Positions 42,976 through 52,703 of a stretch of 64,000 bases of DNA are shown piece after piece. Positions within the stretch are counted from its first letter, which is position 1; each line of letters opens with the position of its first letter. The notes below the pieces were generated by a model. It had not been told where the DNA came from. It ran no database searches and saw only the letters and a program-made list of their open reading frames with translations. Origin of the DNA: Lachnoclostridium sp. An76 (lineage in GTDB: Bacteria > Bacillota > Clostridia > Lachnospirales > Lachnospiraceae). Made by a program: the position numbers and the translations under genes. The stretch spans positions 83,265 to 147,264 of the forward strand of contig NZ_NFHL01000007.1 of NCBI RefSeq assembly GCF_002161355.1, read 5' to 3'.

Positions 42976-44607
42976 ATGGGGATTACAGACGTACTTTCTT
43001 TGCTCGGCGGTCTTGCTCTCTTCCTGTACGGAATGCAGATGATGAGCACCGGCCTGGAAGCTGCCGCCGGCAACAAGATGAAATCGATTCTTGAGAAACT
43101 GACATCAAACCGATTCAAAGGCGTACTCGTGGGCGCTGCCATCACGGCGGTGATCCAGTCGTCTTCCGCGACCACGGTCATGGTCGTTGGTTTTGTTAAT
43201 TCAGGGTTGATGACCCTGAACCAGGCAGTCTGGGTCATCATGGGCGCCAATATCGGTACTACTATCACCGGGCAGCTCATCGCGCTGGATATCGGCGCGA
43301 TCGCTCCGGTATTCGCCATCGCCGGCGTGGCTGCAATGATGTTTGTCAAGAGCGAGAAGGTGCACCATATCAGCAGCATCTTCGCCGGACTCGGCGTCCT
43401 GTTCATGGGAATGGACATGATGGGCGCGGCAATGGAGCCGCTCCAGGAGTCTGAGGCATTTATCAATCTGATGACACAGTTCAGCAACCCGCTTCTGGGG
43501 ATCCTGGTGGGCGCGGTGTTTACGGCGGTGATCCAGTCGTCTTCCGCATCAGTGGGTATCCTGCAGGCACTGGCAGCGACAGGGATGATCCCGCTGTCAA
43601 GCGCGGTGTATGTGCTCTTCGGACAGAACATCGGTACCTGCATCACAGCGGTGCTCGCTTCCATCGGGACGAAAGTGAACGCGCGGCGCACGACGGTGAT
43701 CCATCTGATGTTCAACATCATCGGTACGGTCATATTTACAGTGGTCTGCATGGTCACCCCGTATGTGCATCTGGTGGAATCCATCACTCCGGGCGACCCG
43801 GTGGCGCAGATCGCAAACGCGCATACGATCTTTAATATCGTGACCACGCTGCTCCTGCTTCCCTTTGGCAATTACATGGCAAAGGCAGCAACCCATATCC
43901 TGCCGGACAGCAGGAAAGAGGACGATGAGGACCTGCGCCTGAAGTACATCAGGCCGTTTGAGTCTTCCTACGCCATCGGGCACAGCGCGGTGGCAGTGTC
44001 CCAGGTCCGCGACGAAGTGGGGCGTATGCTTGACATGGTTTTAAAAAATATCGACGATGCATTCGGCATCCTGATCAGCTATGACGAAAAGCGCAGGGCA
44101 AAGATCGCGGAGAGGGAAGAGTACATTGACTTCCTCAACAAAGGGATATCCGAATATATCGTATCTCTGATGACCAGCGAGAAGTCCATGTCGGACTCCA
44201 TCCAGATCAACGGATACTATGTGATCATCAGCAATCTGGAGCGCATCGGCGACCACGCGGTCAATCTCGCGGGATATGCGGATGATATGAAGAAATGGGA
44301 CCAGCAGTTCTCGGAAAATGTGCTGGAAGAACTGGACGAGATGAAGAAGCAGTGTATGAGCGCTCTGGATAATGTAAGGGATGTCACCCCGGACAATGTG
44401 GGAAGCGTCCTGGATCAGGCGGTCGTGATGGAGCAGAAGAATGACAATATGAGAGACAAGTATTTCAAGAAACAGCTCCAGCGTTTGAAAAAAGGCAAAT
44501 GCAAGCCGCAGAGCGGCATCGTGTTCTCAGAGGTCCTCACAGATTTCGAAAGAATGGGAGACCATACGCTCAATATCGCGCAGCAGTATAAAGAAATGGC
44601 TCAGTAG
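42976..44607 (+). CDS. Na+/phosphate symporter family protein with C-terminal PhoU domain
   Basis: 543 residues. Two inverted NptA/PF02690 repeats each carry the QSSSAT motif (AVIQSSSATTVMVVGFVNSG; AVIQSSSASVGILQALAATG). From about 340 a PhoU-like helical bundle follows (SNLERIGDHAVNLAGYAD; DFERMGDHTLNIAQQY). It imports phosphate with sodium; PhoU would sense or limit uptake. AAAGGAGAAAGAGG precedes the ATG. Confidence 0.9.
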   Translation: MGITDVLSLLGGLALFLYGMQMMSTGLEAAAGNKMKSILEKLTSNRFKGVLVGAAITAVIQSSSATTVMVVGFVNSGLMTLNQAVWVIMGANIGTTITGQLIALDIGAIAPVFAIAGVAAMMFVKSEKVHHISSIFAGLGVLFMGMDMMGAAMEPLQESEAFINLMTQFSNPLLGILVGAVFTAVIQSSSASVGILQALAATGMIPLSSAVYVLFGQNIGTCITAVLASIGTKVNARRTTVIHLMFNIIGTVIFTVVCMVTPYVHLVESITPGDPVAQIANAHTIFNIVTTLLLLPFGNYMAKAATHILPDSRKEDDEDLRLKYIRPFESSYAIGHSAVAVSQVRDEVGRMLDMVLKNIDDAFGILISYDEKRRAKIAEREEYIDFLNKGISEYIVSLMTSEKSMSDSIQINGYYVIISNLERIGDHAVNLAGYADDMKKWDQQFSENVLEELDEMKKQCMSALDNVRDVTPDNVGSVLDQAVVMEQKNDNMRDKYFKKQLQRLKKGKCKPQSGIVFSEVLTDFERMGDHTLNIAQQYKEMAQ

Positions 44608-44616
44608 CCGATGAAT

Positions 44617-44695
44617 AAAAACCTCTGTTTTACAGATACTACATTTACTGACAAAAACAGTAAAGTATGCAGATATCTGTAAAACGGAGGTTTTT
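44617..44695 (+). terminator. Terminator hairpin that contains the spoVT ribosome-binding site
   Basis: Arms 44617-44638 and 44674-44695 form a 22-base stem with one G-U pair, extended by TTTACTG/CAGTAAA inside, and end in a T run. CGGAGG (44685-44690), 8 bases before the spoVT ATG, is in the right arm. Confidence 0.8.
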
Positions 44696-44698
44696 TAT

Positions 44699-45241
44699 AT
44701 GAAAGCGACGGGGATAGTAAGGCGGATCGACGATCTGGGGCGTGTCGTTGTTCCGAAGGAGATCAGGAGAACGCTCCGCATCGGGGAAGGGGATCCGCTG
44801 GAGATCTTTACGGACCGGGAGGGAGAGATCATCCTGAAAAAATATTCGCCTATCGGAGAGTTGGGGAACCTGGCAAAGCTGTACGCGGAGAGCCTTTCAC
44901 AGACGATGGGCTGCACAGTGTGCATCACGGACACAGACCAGGTGGTAGCGTCGGCGGGAAGCGGGAGAAAGGAACTCCAGGACCAGTTCATCGGACAGGA
45001 GATGGGGGATGCCATGAAGGAGCGCACACAGATCCTGGCAAGGAGCGGGGATATATCTTATATAAAGGTCACTGCGGATATGAAAGATTACTGTGATGAA
45101 GTGATCTGCCCAATTATCTGTGAGGGGGATGTGATCGGCGCGGTGGCAATGCTGAACAAAGACGAAAAGAGGAGATTCGGGGAAGTGGAGCAGAGGGTGG
45201 CGTACAGCGCTGCAGATTTTCTCGGACGCCAGATGGGCTGA
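44699..45241 (+). CDS. spoVT: Stage V sporulation protein T
   Basis: 180 residues: AbrB-like swapped-hairpin DNA-binding domain (MKATGIVRRIDDLGRVVVPKEIRRTLRIGEGDPLEIFTDREGEIILKKYSP) and a C-terminal GAF domain. In Bacillus SpoVT tunes sigma-G genes in the forespore. Its ribosome-binding site lies inside the preceding gene's terminator stem, so read-through transcripts would be poorly translated. Supports a spore-forming host. Confidence 0.95.
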   Translation: MKATGIVRRIDDLGRVVVPKEIRRTLRIGEGDPLEIFTDREGEIILKKYSPIGELGNLAKLYAESLSQTMGCTVCITDTDQVVASAGSGRKELQDQFIGQEMGDAMKERTQILARSGDISYIKVTADMKDYCDEVICPIICEGDVIGAVAMLNKDEKRRFGEVEQRVAYSAADFLGRQMG

Positions 45242-45433
45242 CGGGCGTCTGGCTGCGGGCGGATCCGGAATAGAGCCTCAAATGAAGTCTTAAATGGATC
45301 CTGGGCCGATCTAAAAGCGATCTAAAAGCGGATCCTGGAATAAATCGCCGCGGACAAACATAAGCTTTATCAGCAGAGAAATGTATGAAGTAAATGATCA
45401 GATGATCATACGACCGGGAGGGGGGTGCGGCTT

Positions 45434-45832
45434 ATGGAAAAAAAGACGGCGGGTGGCCTTGCGGGCCGGAGCGGGATCGGGCAGGCCGCGGTCAGGATGC
45501 TGAAAGCGCTTTTATGCGCGTATGTGGTGACCGGGATCATGCTCCTGCTCCTGACGGTCCTTCTGTACAAGGCGGGGCTGAGCGAAGAAAATGTAAACGC
45601 GGGGATCATACTGACGTATGTGATCTCGACATTTGCGGGAGGATTTGTGATCGGAAAGCTCACAGGGGTGAAGAGATTCCTCTGGGGACTGCTGGCAGGG
45701 ATCCTGTATTTTGCGCTCCTTCTCCTGATCTCTCTGGGAGTGTACCACTCTCTCCAGGGGGAGGCGGGGAATCTGCTGACAACCTTCCTCCTGTGTGCGG
45801 GAGGAGGCATGCTGGGCGGGATGGTGTCGTGA
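45434..45832 (+). CDS. TIGR04086-type small membrane protein
   Basis: 132 residues with four membrane helices (MLKALLCAYVVTGIMLLLLTVLLYKAGL; GIILTYVISTFAGGFVIGKLTG; FLWGLLAGILYFALLLLISLGVYH; NLLTTFLLCAGGGMLGGMVS). The family is common between spoVT and the SCIFF genes in Clostridia; function unknown. GGAGGGGGG lies before the ATG at 45434. The 190-base gap before it has only a tandem GATCTAAAAGC repeat near 45310-45332. Confidence 0.8.
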   Translation: MEKKTAGGLAGRSGIGQAAVRMLKALLCAYVVTGIMLLLLTVLLYKAGLSEENVNAGIILTYVISTFAGGFVIGKLTGVKRFLWGLLAGILYFALLLLISLGVYHSLQGEAGNLLTTFLLCAGGGMLGGMVS

Positions 45833-45910
45833 AAAAAAGGCTTCCATATCCCCGTGACCTGTGATATAATATCCGAAGCAATATGTTGTAGGATATTAGG
45901 AGGACAGAAC

Positions 45911-46054
45911 ATGAAACACATTAAGACATTAAATACACAGACATTAAATAATACAGTGAAAAAAGGCGGATGCGGAGAGTGCCAGACATCCTGCCAGTCA
46001 GCATGCAAGACATCCTGTACAGTCGGAAATCAGACCTGCGAAAACAGAAAATAA
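45911..46054 (+). CDS. scfA: SCIFF ribosomally made peptide precursor (six cysteines)
   Basis: 47 residues with the leader MKHIKTLNTQTLNNTVKKGG and a core CGECQTSCQSACKTSC plus one further Cys, six in all. This matches the SCIFF family (six cysteines in forty-five residues) found throughout Clostridia. The radical-SAM maturase encoded downstream forms thioether cross-links on the core. AGGAGGACAGAAC precedes the ATG. Confidence 0.95.
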   Translation: MKHIKTLNTQTLNNTVKKGGCGECQTSCQSACKTSCTVGNQTCENRK

Positions 46055-46085
46055 GTTTTCGGAAAGCACAAGAAAACAAGGGGGA

Positions 46086-46114
46086 AAGGCAGCGGTTTTT
46101 GTGACCGCTGCCTT
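46086..46114 (+). terminator. Hairpin between scfA and scfB
   Basis: AAGGCAGCGGT pairs perfectly with ACCGCTGCCTT; no real T run follows. It probably stabilises or partly ends the precursor mRNA, allowing more precursor than maturase. Confidence 0.6.
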
Positions 46115-46216
46115 ATGCATGTCAAAGATGTCCCGCGGGGATGCACATGCCGTGAAGGCTGTCCGGCGGGAGCGGCATATGATGAAGGGGAGCATGTAGA
46201 AAGAGAGGTACTATTT

Positions 46217-47611
46217 GTGATACATCTGTATCAGAACAATGGATATAATATCGTCCTTGATGTGAACAGCGGCGCTGTGCATGTGGTGGACAAGGCGGCA
46301 TACGATGTGATCGGCGCCCTGGAGGAACAGAATGAGTTCCACACGCCGGAGACGCTTAAGAGCCCGGAGACGGCCGCGTACTTAAAGGAGCGGCTTGGGC
46401 AGGAGTATGCAGAAGAGGATCTGACGGACATCCTGGAGGCTGTCACAGAGCTGACCGGACAGGGAAGGCTGTTCACCCGGGATGTGTATGAGGACTATAT
46501 CGATGAAGTAAAGCAGAGAAAGACCGTGGTCAAGGCGCTGTGCCTGCATATCGCCCACGACTGCAACCTTGCCTGTAAATACTGCTTCGCTGAGGAAGGC
46601 GAATACCACGGGCGGCGGGCGCTCATGTCCTATGAGGTGGGCAAGAAGGCGCTGGACTTCCTGATCGCCAATTCCGGGAAGCGGAGAAACCTGGAGGTGG
46701 ATTTCTTCGGCGGGGAACCGCTGATGAACTGGCAGGTCGTGAAAGACCTGGTGGCTTACGGCAGGGAGCAGGAGAAGATCCACGACAAACATTTCAGATT
46801 CACTCTTACGACCAACGGCGTGCTCTTAAACGACGAGGTACAGGAGTTCGTCAACAAAGAGATGGACAATGTGGTCCTGAGCCTGGACGGAAGAAAAGAA
46901 GTCAATGACAGGATGCGCCCGTTCCGCAACGGAAAGGGAAGCTATGACCTGATCGTGCCGAAGTTCCAGAAGCTGGCAGAGAGCAGAAATCAGCAGAAGT
47001 ATTACATACGAGGCACGTTTACCAGGAATAACCTGGATTTTTCAAATGATGTCCTGCATTTTGCAGAACTTGGTTTTGAGCAGATCTCCATCGAACCTGT
47101 GGTCGGCGAGGATACGGATCCGTATGCGATCCGCAAGGAAGACCTGCCCCAGATCTTCGCGGAGTACGATAAGCTGGCGAAGATCATGGTCGACAGGGAG
47201 AAAAGCGGCAGAGGGTTTACCTTCTTCCATTTTATGATCGACCTGGAGGGCGGCCCGTGCGTATCCAAGCGGCTCTCGGGCTGCGGTTCGGGGACGGAGT
47301 ACCTGGCAGTGACGCCGTGGGGCGACCTCTATCCGTGCCACCAGTTTGTGGGGCAGGAGGAGTTCCTGATGGGAAATGTGGATGAGGGGATCACCCGCCC
47401 GGACATTGCGGATGCATTCCGGGGATGCAGTGTTTACTCAAAGGAAAGCTGTAAGAAATGCTTTGCAAGGTTCTACTGCAGCGGCGGCTGTATGGCGAAC
47501 TCTTATAAATTCCATCACACGATCAACGACACCTATGAGGTAAGCTGTGAGATGGAGCGCAAACGCGTAGAATGCGCGATCATGATAAAAGCGGCTCTGG
47601 CTGATGCCTGA
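46217..47611 (+). CDS. scfB: SCIFF radical-SAM/SPASM maturase
   Basis: 464 residues from a GTG start with GAGAGGT 6 bases upstream; the frame is open further up without a ribosome site. The N-terminal peptide-recognition region is followed by the SAM cluster motif C116-x3-C120-x2-C123 and SPASM cysteines in CGSGTEYLAVTPWGDLYPC and CKKCFARFYCSGGC. It installs sactionine-type thioether links in the SCIFF precursor. The final role of the peptide in the cell is not known. Confidence 0.95.
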   Translation: MIHLYQNNGYNIVLDVNSGAVHVVDKAAYDVIGALEEQNEFHTPETLKSPETAAYLKERLGQEYAEEDLTDILEAVTELTGQGRLFTRDVYEDYIDEVKQRKTVVKALCLHIAHDCNLACKYCFAEEGEYHGRRALMSYEVGKKALDFLIANSGKRRNLEVDFFGGEPLMNWQVVKDLVAYGREQEKIHDKHFRFTLTTNGVLLNDEVQEFVNKEMDNVVLSLDGRKEVNDRMRPFRNGKGSYDLIVPKFQKLAESRNQQKYYIRGTFTRNNLDFSNDVLHFAELGFEQISIEPVVGEDTDPYAIRKEDLPQIFAEYDKLAKIMVDREKSGRGFTFFHFMIDLEGGPCVSKRLSGCGSGTEYLAVTPWGDLYPCHQFVGQEEFLMGNVDEGITRPDIADAFRGCSVYSKESCKKCFARFYCSGGCMANSYKFHHTINDTYEVSCEMERKRVECAIMIKAALADA

Positions 47612-47643
47612 ACCGGAAGAAAAAAAGAAAGGAATGTACAGTC

Positions 47644-50130
47644 ATGAAAAAGAGCAGAGGCATAATCAGCCTGATCCTTGTTGCTGCTGTCATGGTCCTG
47701 ATCGGTGTGACCACGATCCGCGGCCTGGACTCAGAAGGTATGGGAGCTGCAAGGAACATCAATCTCGGCCTTGACCTTGAGGGAGGTGTGAGCATCACCT
47801 ATCAGGTAAAGGGAGAGACTCCTTCCCAGGAGGACATGGATGACACGGTGTATAAGATGCAGCGCCGTGTGGAACAGTACAGCACAGAGGCACAGGCATA
47901 TCAGGAAGGGAATGACAGGGTAAGCATTGAGATCCCCGGAGTAGAGGATGCCAACGCGATCCTTGAAGAACTGGGACAGCCGGGTTCTCTGTATTTTATC
48001 AAGCATTACGACAGTGAGGGAAATGAAAACTATACCCTCGGCGCTGACGGCTATGTATTGAACAAAGACATCGAAGAGCTGAAAGGGACAGACTCCATTG
48101 TCCTGACAGGTTCTGAGGTGAAATCCGCGTCAGCGGGGGCTTATCAGGATCCCACGACAGGAGCCCAGGAGTATGGCGTGGACCTGACACTGAATGAAGA
48201 GGGGACCGCAGCTTTTGCGGCGGCGACGGAAGAAGCATATAACAACGGAAAAGATACGATCGCGATCTACTATGACGGCGACCTGATCAGTGTCCCGGAG
48301 GTAAATGCTGTGATCGAAAACGGCCAGGCGCAGATCTCGGGCGCGGGCATGACCTATGAAGAGGCGGACAACATTGCCTCAACGATCCGCATCGGCGGCC
48401 TGAACCTGGAGCTGGAAGAGATCAGCTCAAAAGTCGTGGGAGCGCAGCTCGGCGAGGAAGCGATCAGCACCAGCCTTCTGGCGGGAGCGATCGGTCTTGC
48501 GATCGTGTGTCTGTTCATGATCTGGGTTTATCTCCTTCCGGGTCTGGCGTCCAGTATTGCCCTTGTATTCTACACCGGGCTGACACTGGTGCTCCTGAAT
48601 GCATTTGACATCACGCTGACCCTACCGGGTATCGCGGGTATCATCCTCGGGATCGGTATGGCGGTGGATGCGAACGTCATCATCTTCGCCCGCGTGAAAG
48701 AGGAACTCTCAGCGGGGACTTCTGTGCACGCGTCGCTCAAGGCAGGCTTCCATAAGGCCATGTCCGCGATCCTGGACGGAAACATCACGACCCTGATCGC
48801 TGCGGCTGTGCTCTGGTTCCGCGGAAGCGGCCCGGTAAGGGGATTCGCCCAGACTCTGGCACTTGGTATCGTGGTATCCATGTTTACGGCGCTTGTCGTG
48901 ACAAGACTCATTGTATTCTCATTCTACGCGCTGGGGATCAGGAACCCGAAGGTTTACGGACGCGTGAAAGCTCCGAGAAAACCTATCGATTTCCTTGGAA
49001 AGAGAAAAGTCTTCTTCATTGTCTCTATCCTGCTGTGCGTCAGCGGATTTGTGGGCATGGGGATCAACCAGGCGCGCGGCGTCGGGGCTATGAATTACAG
49101 CCTTGATTTCGCAGGCGGTACGGCGACCACCGTGACATTTGATAAAGAATATACTCTGGATGAGATCGACAGCCAGATGATCCCTGAGCTGGAGGACATC
49201 ACAGGGGACAGAAATATCCAGGTACAGACAGTCAAGGGAACGAACCAGGTTGTGTTCAAGACTCAGACACTGGATCTCGACAAACGTGAAGCATTCGAGA
49301 CTTATATGCAGGAAGACTTCGGTGTGACCGAGGAGATCACGACAGAGAATATCAGCTCCACAGTCAGCTCCGAGATGAGGACAGACGCTGTGATCGCGGT
49401 GCTCATCGCGACGGTCTGCATGCTGCTCTACATCTGGTTCCGCTTTAAGGATATCCGTTTCGCGACCAGCGCGGTGCTGGCGCTTGTGCATGACGTGCTC
49501 GTGGTATTTGCCTTCTATGTGATCGCAAGAGTATCTGTGGGCAATACGTTCATCGCATGTATGCTGACCATCGTCGGATACTCCATCAACGCGACGATCG
49601 TCATCTTTGACCGTATCCGCGAGGAGCTTAAGGAAGACGGAAGGGCAGCGGACAACCCGGCAGTGCTCAAAGAGCTTGTCAACCGCTGCATCACACAGAC
49701 GCTGACAAGAAGTATCTATACTTCCCTGACGACCTTCATCACGATCGCAGTGCTCTATGTCATGGGCGTAAGCTCCATCAAAGAGTTCGCACTGCCGCTG
49801 ATGGTAGGTATTGTATGCGGCGCGTACTCATCCGTATGCATCACGGGCGCGCTCTGGTTTACAATGAAGACAAAGGGCATGAAGATGTCCGCAGCCAACG
49901 CGCTGGCTGACAAAGGCGCAGCCGAGGCGTCAAAGGCATCTGAAAGCGCAAAGCCGGCAGAGAAGGCCGCTTCAAAGAAAGCGAAGGATACAAAGGCTGA
50001 CAAGGCCGGGAATACCCAGAATAAAGCATCTGCGAAAAAGAGCGGAAACGCTTCCGCAGGGAAAGAAAGCGGAAGTACGCAGGCACATTCTGTCAGGAGA
50101 TATTCAAAGAACAGGTCGCAGAAAGACTGA
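47644..50130 (+). CDS. secDF: Fused protein-export membrane protein SecDF
   Basis: 828 residues: SecD half with GLDLEGGVSITYQV and helices 470-700 nt-region motif GIAGIILGIGMAVDANVIIFARVKEEL; SecF half with SLDFAGGTATTVTF and GYSINATIVIFDRIREEL. The proton-driven complex assists Sec export. A tail of about 75 residues is rich in Lys, Ala and Ser (from TKGMKMSAANALADKGAAEA on), low complexity, and extends into the cytoplasm. It follows scfB by 30 bases. Confidence 0.94.
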   Translation: MKKSRGIISLILVAAVMVLIGVTTIRGLDSEGMGAARNINLGLDLEGGVSITYQVKGETPSQEDMDDTVYKMQRRVEQYSTEAQAYQEGNDRVSIEIPGVEDANAILEELGQPGSLYFIKHYDSEGNENYTLGADGYVLNKDIEELKGTDSIVLTGSEVKSASAGAYQDPTTGAQEYGVDLTLNEEGTAAFAAATEEAYNNGKDTIAIYYDGDLISVPEVNAVIENGQAQISGAGMTYEEADNIASTIRIGGLNLELEEISSKVVGAQLGEEAISTSLLAGAIGLAIVCLFMIWVYLLPGLASSIALVFYTGLTLVLLNAFDITLTLPGIAGIILGIGMAVDANVIIFARVKEELSAGTSVHASLKAGFHKAMSAILDGNITTLIAAAVLWFRGSGPVRGFAQTLALGIVVSMFTALVVTRLIVFSFYALGIRNPKVYGRVKAPRKPIDFLGKRKVFFIVSILLCVSGFVGMGINQARGVGAMNYSLDFAGGTATTVTFDKEYTLDEIDSQMIPELEDITGDRNIQVQTVKGTNQVVFKTQTLDLDKREAFETYMQEDFGVTEEITTENISSTVSSEMRTDAVIAVLIATVCMLLYIWFRFKDIRFATSAVLALVHDVLVVFAFYVIARVSVGNTFIACMLTIVGYSINATIVIFDRIREELKEDGRAADNPAVLKELVNRCITQTLTRSIYTSLTTFITIAVLYVMGVSSIKEFALPLMVGIVCGAYSSVCITGALWFTMKTKGMKMSAANALADKGAAEASKASESAKPAEKAASKKAKDTKADKAGNTQNKASAKKSGNASAGKESGSTQAHSVRRYSKNRSQKD

Positions 50131-50174
50131 TCCTGTTCCCGGGCGGCTGCCCGGGAATCAGAGGAGGAGAAGAG

Positions 50175-50705
50175 ATGGAGCGTGGGCAGAGGAAGCTTTT
50201 CCGAAAGGAGACCGGCTATATCATAAGAGGGCTGATCTGGTACTTTCTTGTCATGATACTCATAGCAATGGGCAGCACAGCAGTTTTCCTGCGGGGCGGA
50301 ATGAACCGGGGTGAAGCTGAGGGGGCAGGGTATATCATCGGCGTGGCAGCCGGCGTGGCTGTCCTCTTTGTAAGAAACATCCTGTTCGGCAAAAAGACAG
50401 ACGTATTTGCGGAAACCGGGAAAAGGATGCGGTTTCGGACGTTCGCTGTGTTTTTCAGCCTGATATTGATGATACAGCTCCTGTTTATAACGGGGACATG
50501 GGTGATCGAATCCGTGCTGAATGCGGCAGGGCTTACCATGGAAACTGCGGTCAGCCATGATGCCGGGGAAGAACATACAGGCATATCCATGCTGCTGTAC
50601 AGCGGGATCGCGGGTCCGGTGGCAGAGGAGATCGTACACCGCGGGATGGATAGTGACGGCGATCGCTCCATTGTAAGGCGGGACCATATATTGGCATACA
50701 GCTGA
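50175..50705 (+). pseudogene. Truncated CPBP (CAAX-like) membrane protease gene
   Basis: 176 residues: three N-terminal membrane helices and the first half of the CPBP domain up to the catalytic GPVAEEIVHRG. Then the frame turns into MDSDGDRSIVRRDHILAYS with no further helices. The second and third motifs (FxxxH and HxxxN) and about 100 residues are missing. In another frame the tail reads VTAIAPL then a stop and GGTIYWHTADIHSQA, as if the original end were still there. Internal deletion plus frameshift is likely. Confidence 0.7.
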
Positions 50706-50741
50706 CATACACAGTCAGGCGGCTCCATAAATTTGATGAAC

Positions 50742-50802
50742 ACGGGCGCGCTTTATGCGGAATGAGACATCTTCCGCATAAAGCGCGCCCGTCTTTACTT
50801 TT
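50742..50802 (+). terminator. Strong terminator before recJ
   Basis: A perfect 21-base stem (arms 50742-50762 and 50772-50792) is followed by CTTTACTTTT. Confidence 0.85.
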
Positions 50803-50852
50803 GTCCGGATCAATGATATATATAAAAGGTAAAAATGAAGGAGGCATACAGG

Positions 50853-52565
50853 ATGCAGCGCTGGTTTATCACAATGAAAAAAGCAGACTTTAACAGGATC
50901 GGGGAGAAGTACCATATCTCTCCGATCGTGGCGCGCCTGATCCGCAACCGGGATATCATCGGGGATGATGCCATTGACTTCTATCTGAACGGGACGATCG
51001 CGGACCTGTACGACGGTATGCTGATGAAGGATATGGACTGCGCGGTGGAGATCCTCGCGGAGAAGATCCGGGAGGAGAAGCGGATCCGTGTGATCGGGGA
51101 TTATGACATAGACGGTGTCAACGCCACCTATATCCTCCAGGAAGGTCTGTCCGGACTTGGGGCGGACGTGGACACAGATATCCCGGACCGGATCAAAGAC
51201 GGGTACGGGCTCAATCGGATGCTCATCGACCGGGCCATCGATGACGGCATCGATACGATCGTGACCTGCGACAATGGGATCGCGGCGTCAGAGGAGATCG
51301 CGTATGCAAAGGATAACGGGCTGACTGTCGTTGTGACGGACCACCATGAAGTGCCGTATATTGAGATGGACGGGGAGAAGGAGTACATCATTCCCAAGGC
51401 GGACGCAGTGGCGGATCCTCACCGGGCGGACTGCGGGTATCCCTTCAAGGGACTGTGCGGAGCAGCGGTGGCGTATAAGCTGGTGGAAGCACTCTATAAT
51501 GTCATGCAGAGAGATCCCGAGGACATGGATTATCTGATGGAGAACGTAGCCATCGCCACGGTGGGAGATGTGATGGATCTGACCGGGGAGAACCGGATCT
51601 TCGTGAAACAGGGGCTGGAGATGCTCAAGCGCACGCAGAATCCGGGCTTAAAGGCGCTGATCGAATGCACGGGCATTGACGTGGACCGACTGAACGCCTA
51701 CCATATCGGCTTTGTCATCGGTCCCTGCATCAATGCCAGCGGAAGGCTGGACACCGCGAAGCGGGCGCTGGAACTGCTGAATGCCAGGACACGTCGCGAT
51801 GCGGTGATGCTGGCGGAGGACCTCAAAGCCCTCAACGACAGCCGCAAGGAGATGACAGAGCGCGGGGTGGCGGAGGCGGTCAACCTGATCGAGACCACAT
51901 CCCTGAAAGATGACCGTGTGCTGGTCGTCTATCTGCCGGACTGCCACGAGAGCATCGCCGGGATCATCGCGGGCAGGATCCGGGAGCGGTATTACCGCCC
52001 GGTCTTTGTACTGACAAAGGCTGAGGATGGGGTGAAAGGATCCGGACGGTCCATCGAAGCCTATGATATGTTCGCTCAGATGTGCAGGTGCAGAGCATTG
52101 TTTACGAAATTCGGCGGGCATAAGCTGGCGGCGGGGCTGTCCCTCGAGGAGGGGAATGTGCAGAGATTCCGGGAGACGATCAACACTCTCTGCGACCTGA
52201 CAGAGGAGGATCTACAGGAAAAGGTATCCATTGACATGCAGCTTCCCTTCCCTTATATCACGGAGCAGCTCGTGCAGGAGCTGGAACTCCTCGAGCCGTT
52301 TGGAAAGGGAAATCCAAAGCCGTTATTTGCGGGAAAGGACCTGAGAGTGATCAGTCCGCGCATTTTCGGGAAGAATCGGAATGTCCTGAAATGCCGTCTG
52401 GAAGATATGCAGGGGAATCAGATGGAGGCAGTGTATTTCGGCGATGTGGAGAAATGCCTGAAGACGATGGAAGAGAAGAAGGTCATGGCTTTTACATACT
52501 ATCCGTCTGTGAATGAGTACATGGGGCGGAGGAATGTCCAGGTTACGATCGTGGATTACCAGTGA
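50853..52565 (+). CDS. recJ: Single-stranded-DNA-specific exonuclease RecJ-type
   Basis: 570 residues. DHH-family motifs: VIGDYDIDGVNATYIL, TCDNGIA, VVTDHHEVP, and DHHA1 region RVLVVYLPDCHESIAGIIAGRIRERYYRPVFVLT with GSGRSIEAYDMF; an OB-fold follows. It degrades 5' single-stranded DNA in recombination and repair. Start at ATG 50853 because AAGGAGG lies just before it; the ATG at 50835 is upstream of that site. Confidence 0.9.
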   Translation: MQRWFITMKKADFNRIGEKYHISPIVARLIRNRDIIGDDAIDFYLNGTIADLYDGMLMKDMDCAVEILAEKIREEKRIRVIGDYDIDGVNATYILQEGLSGLGADVDTDIPDRIKDGYGLNRMLIDRAIDDGIDTIVTCDNGIAASEEIAYAKDNGLTVVVTDHHEVPYIEMDGEKEYIIPKADAVADPHRADCGYPFKGLCGAAVAYKLVEALYNVMQRDPEDMDYLMENVAIATVGDVMDLTGENRIFVKQGLEMLKRTQNPGLKALIECTGIDVDRLNAYHIGFVIGPCINASGRLDTAKRALELLNARTRRDAVMLAEDLKALNDSRKEMTERGVAEAVNLIETTSLKDDRVLVVYLPDCHESIAGIIAGRIRERYYRPVFVLTKAEDGVKGSGRSIEAYDMFAQMCRCRALFTKFGGHKLAAGLSLEEGNVQRFRETINTLCDLTEEDLQEKVSIDMQLPFPYITEQLVQELELLEPFGKGNPKPLFAGKDLRVISPRIFGKNRNVLKCRLEDMQGNQMEAVYFGDVEKCLKTMEEKKVMAFTYYPSVNEYMGRRNVQVTIVDYQ

Positions 52566-52585
52566 GGGGCGGAAGAGAAACAGTA

Positions 52586-52697
52586 TTGTGCGCTGTCTGC
52601 GCATATGGTAGTATATGGACAGGGAAAACAAAGCCGGGCGGCTTACCCTCTGATCTTTTCGGAGGGGCAAACCCTCCAGACGAAAGAAAGGAGGGCG
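52586..52697 (+). promoter_or_regulatory. Promoter and SD-masking leader of toxin 2
   Basis: TTGTGC (52586-52591), 17 bases, TAGTAT (52609-52614). In the ~80-base leader CCCTCC (about 52671-52676) can pair with GGAGGG of the ribosome site, closing a 12-base loop, so the start would be masked. Confidence 0.6.
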
Positions 52698-52703
52698 ATG
52701 CCA

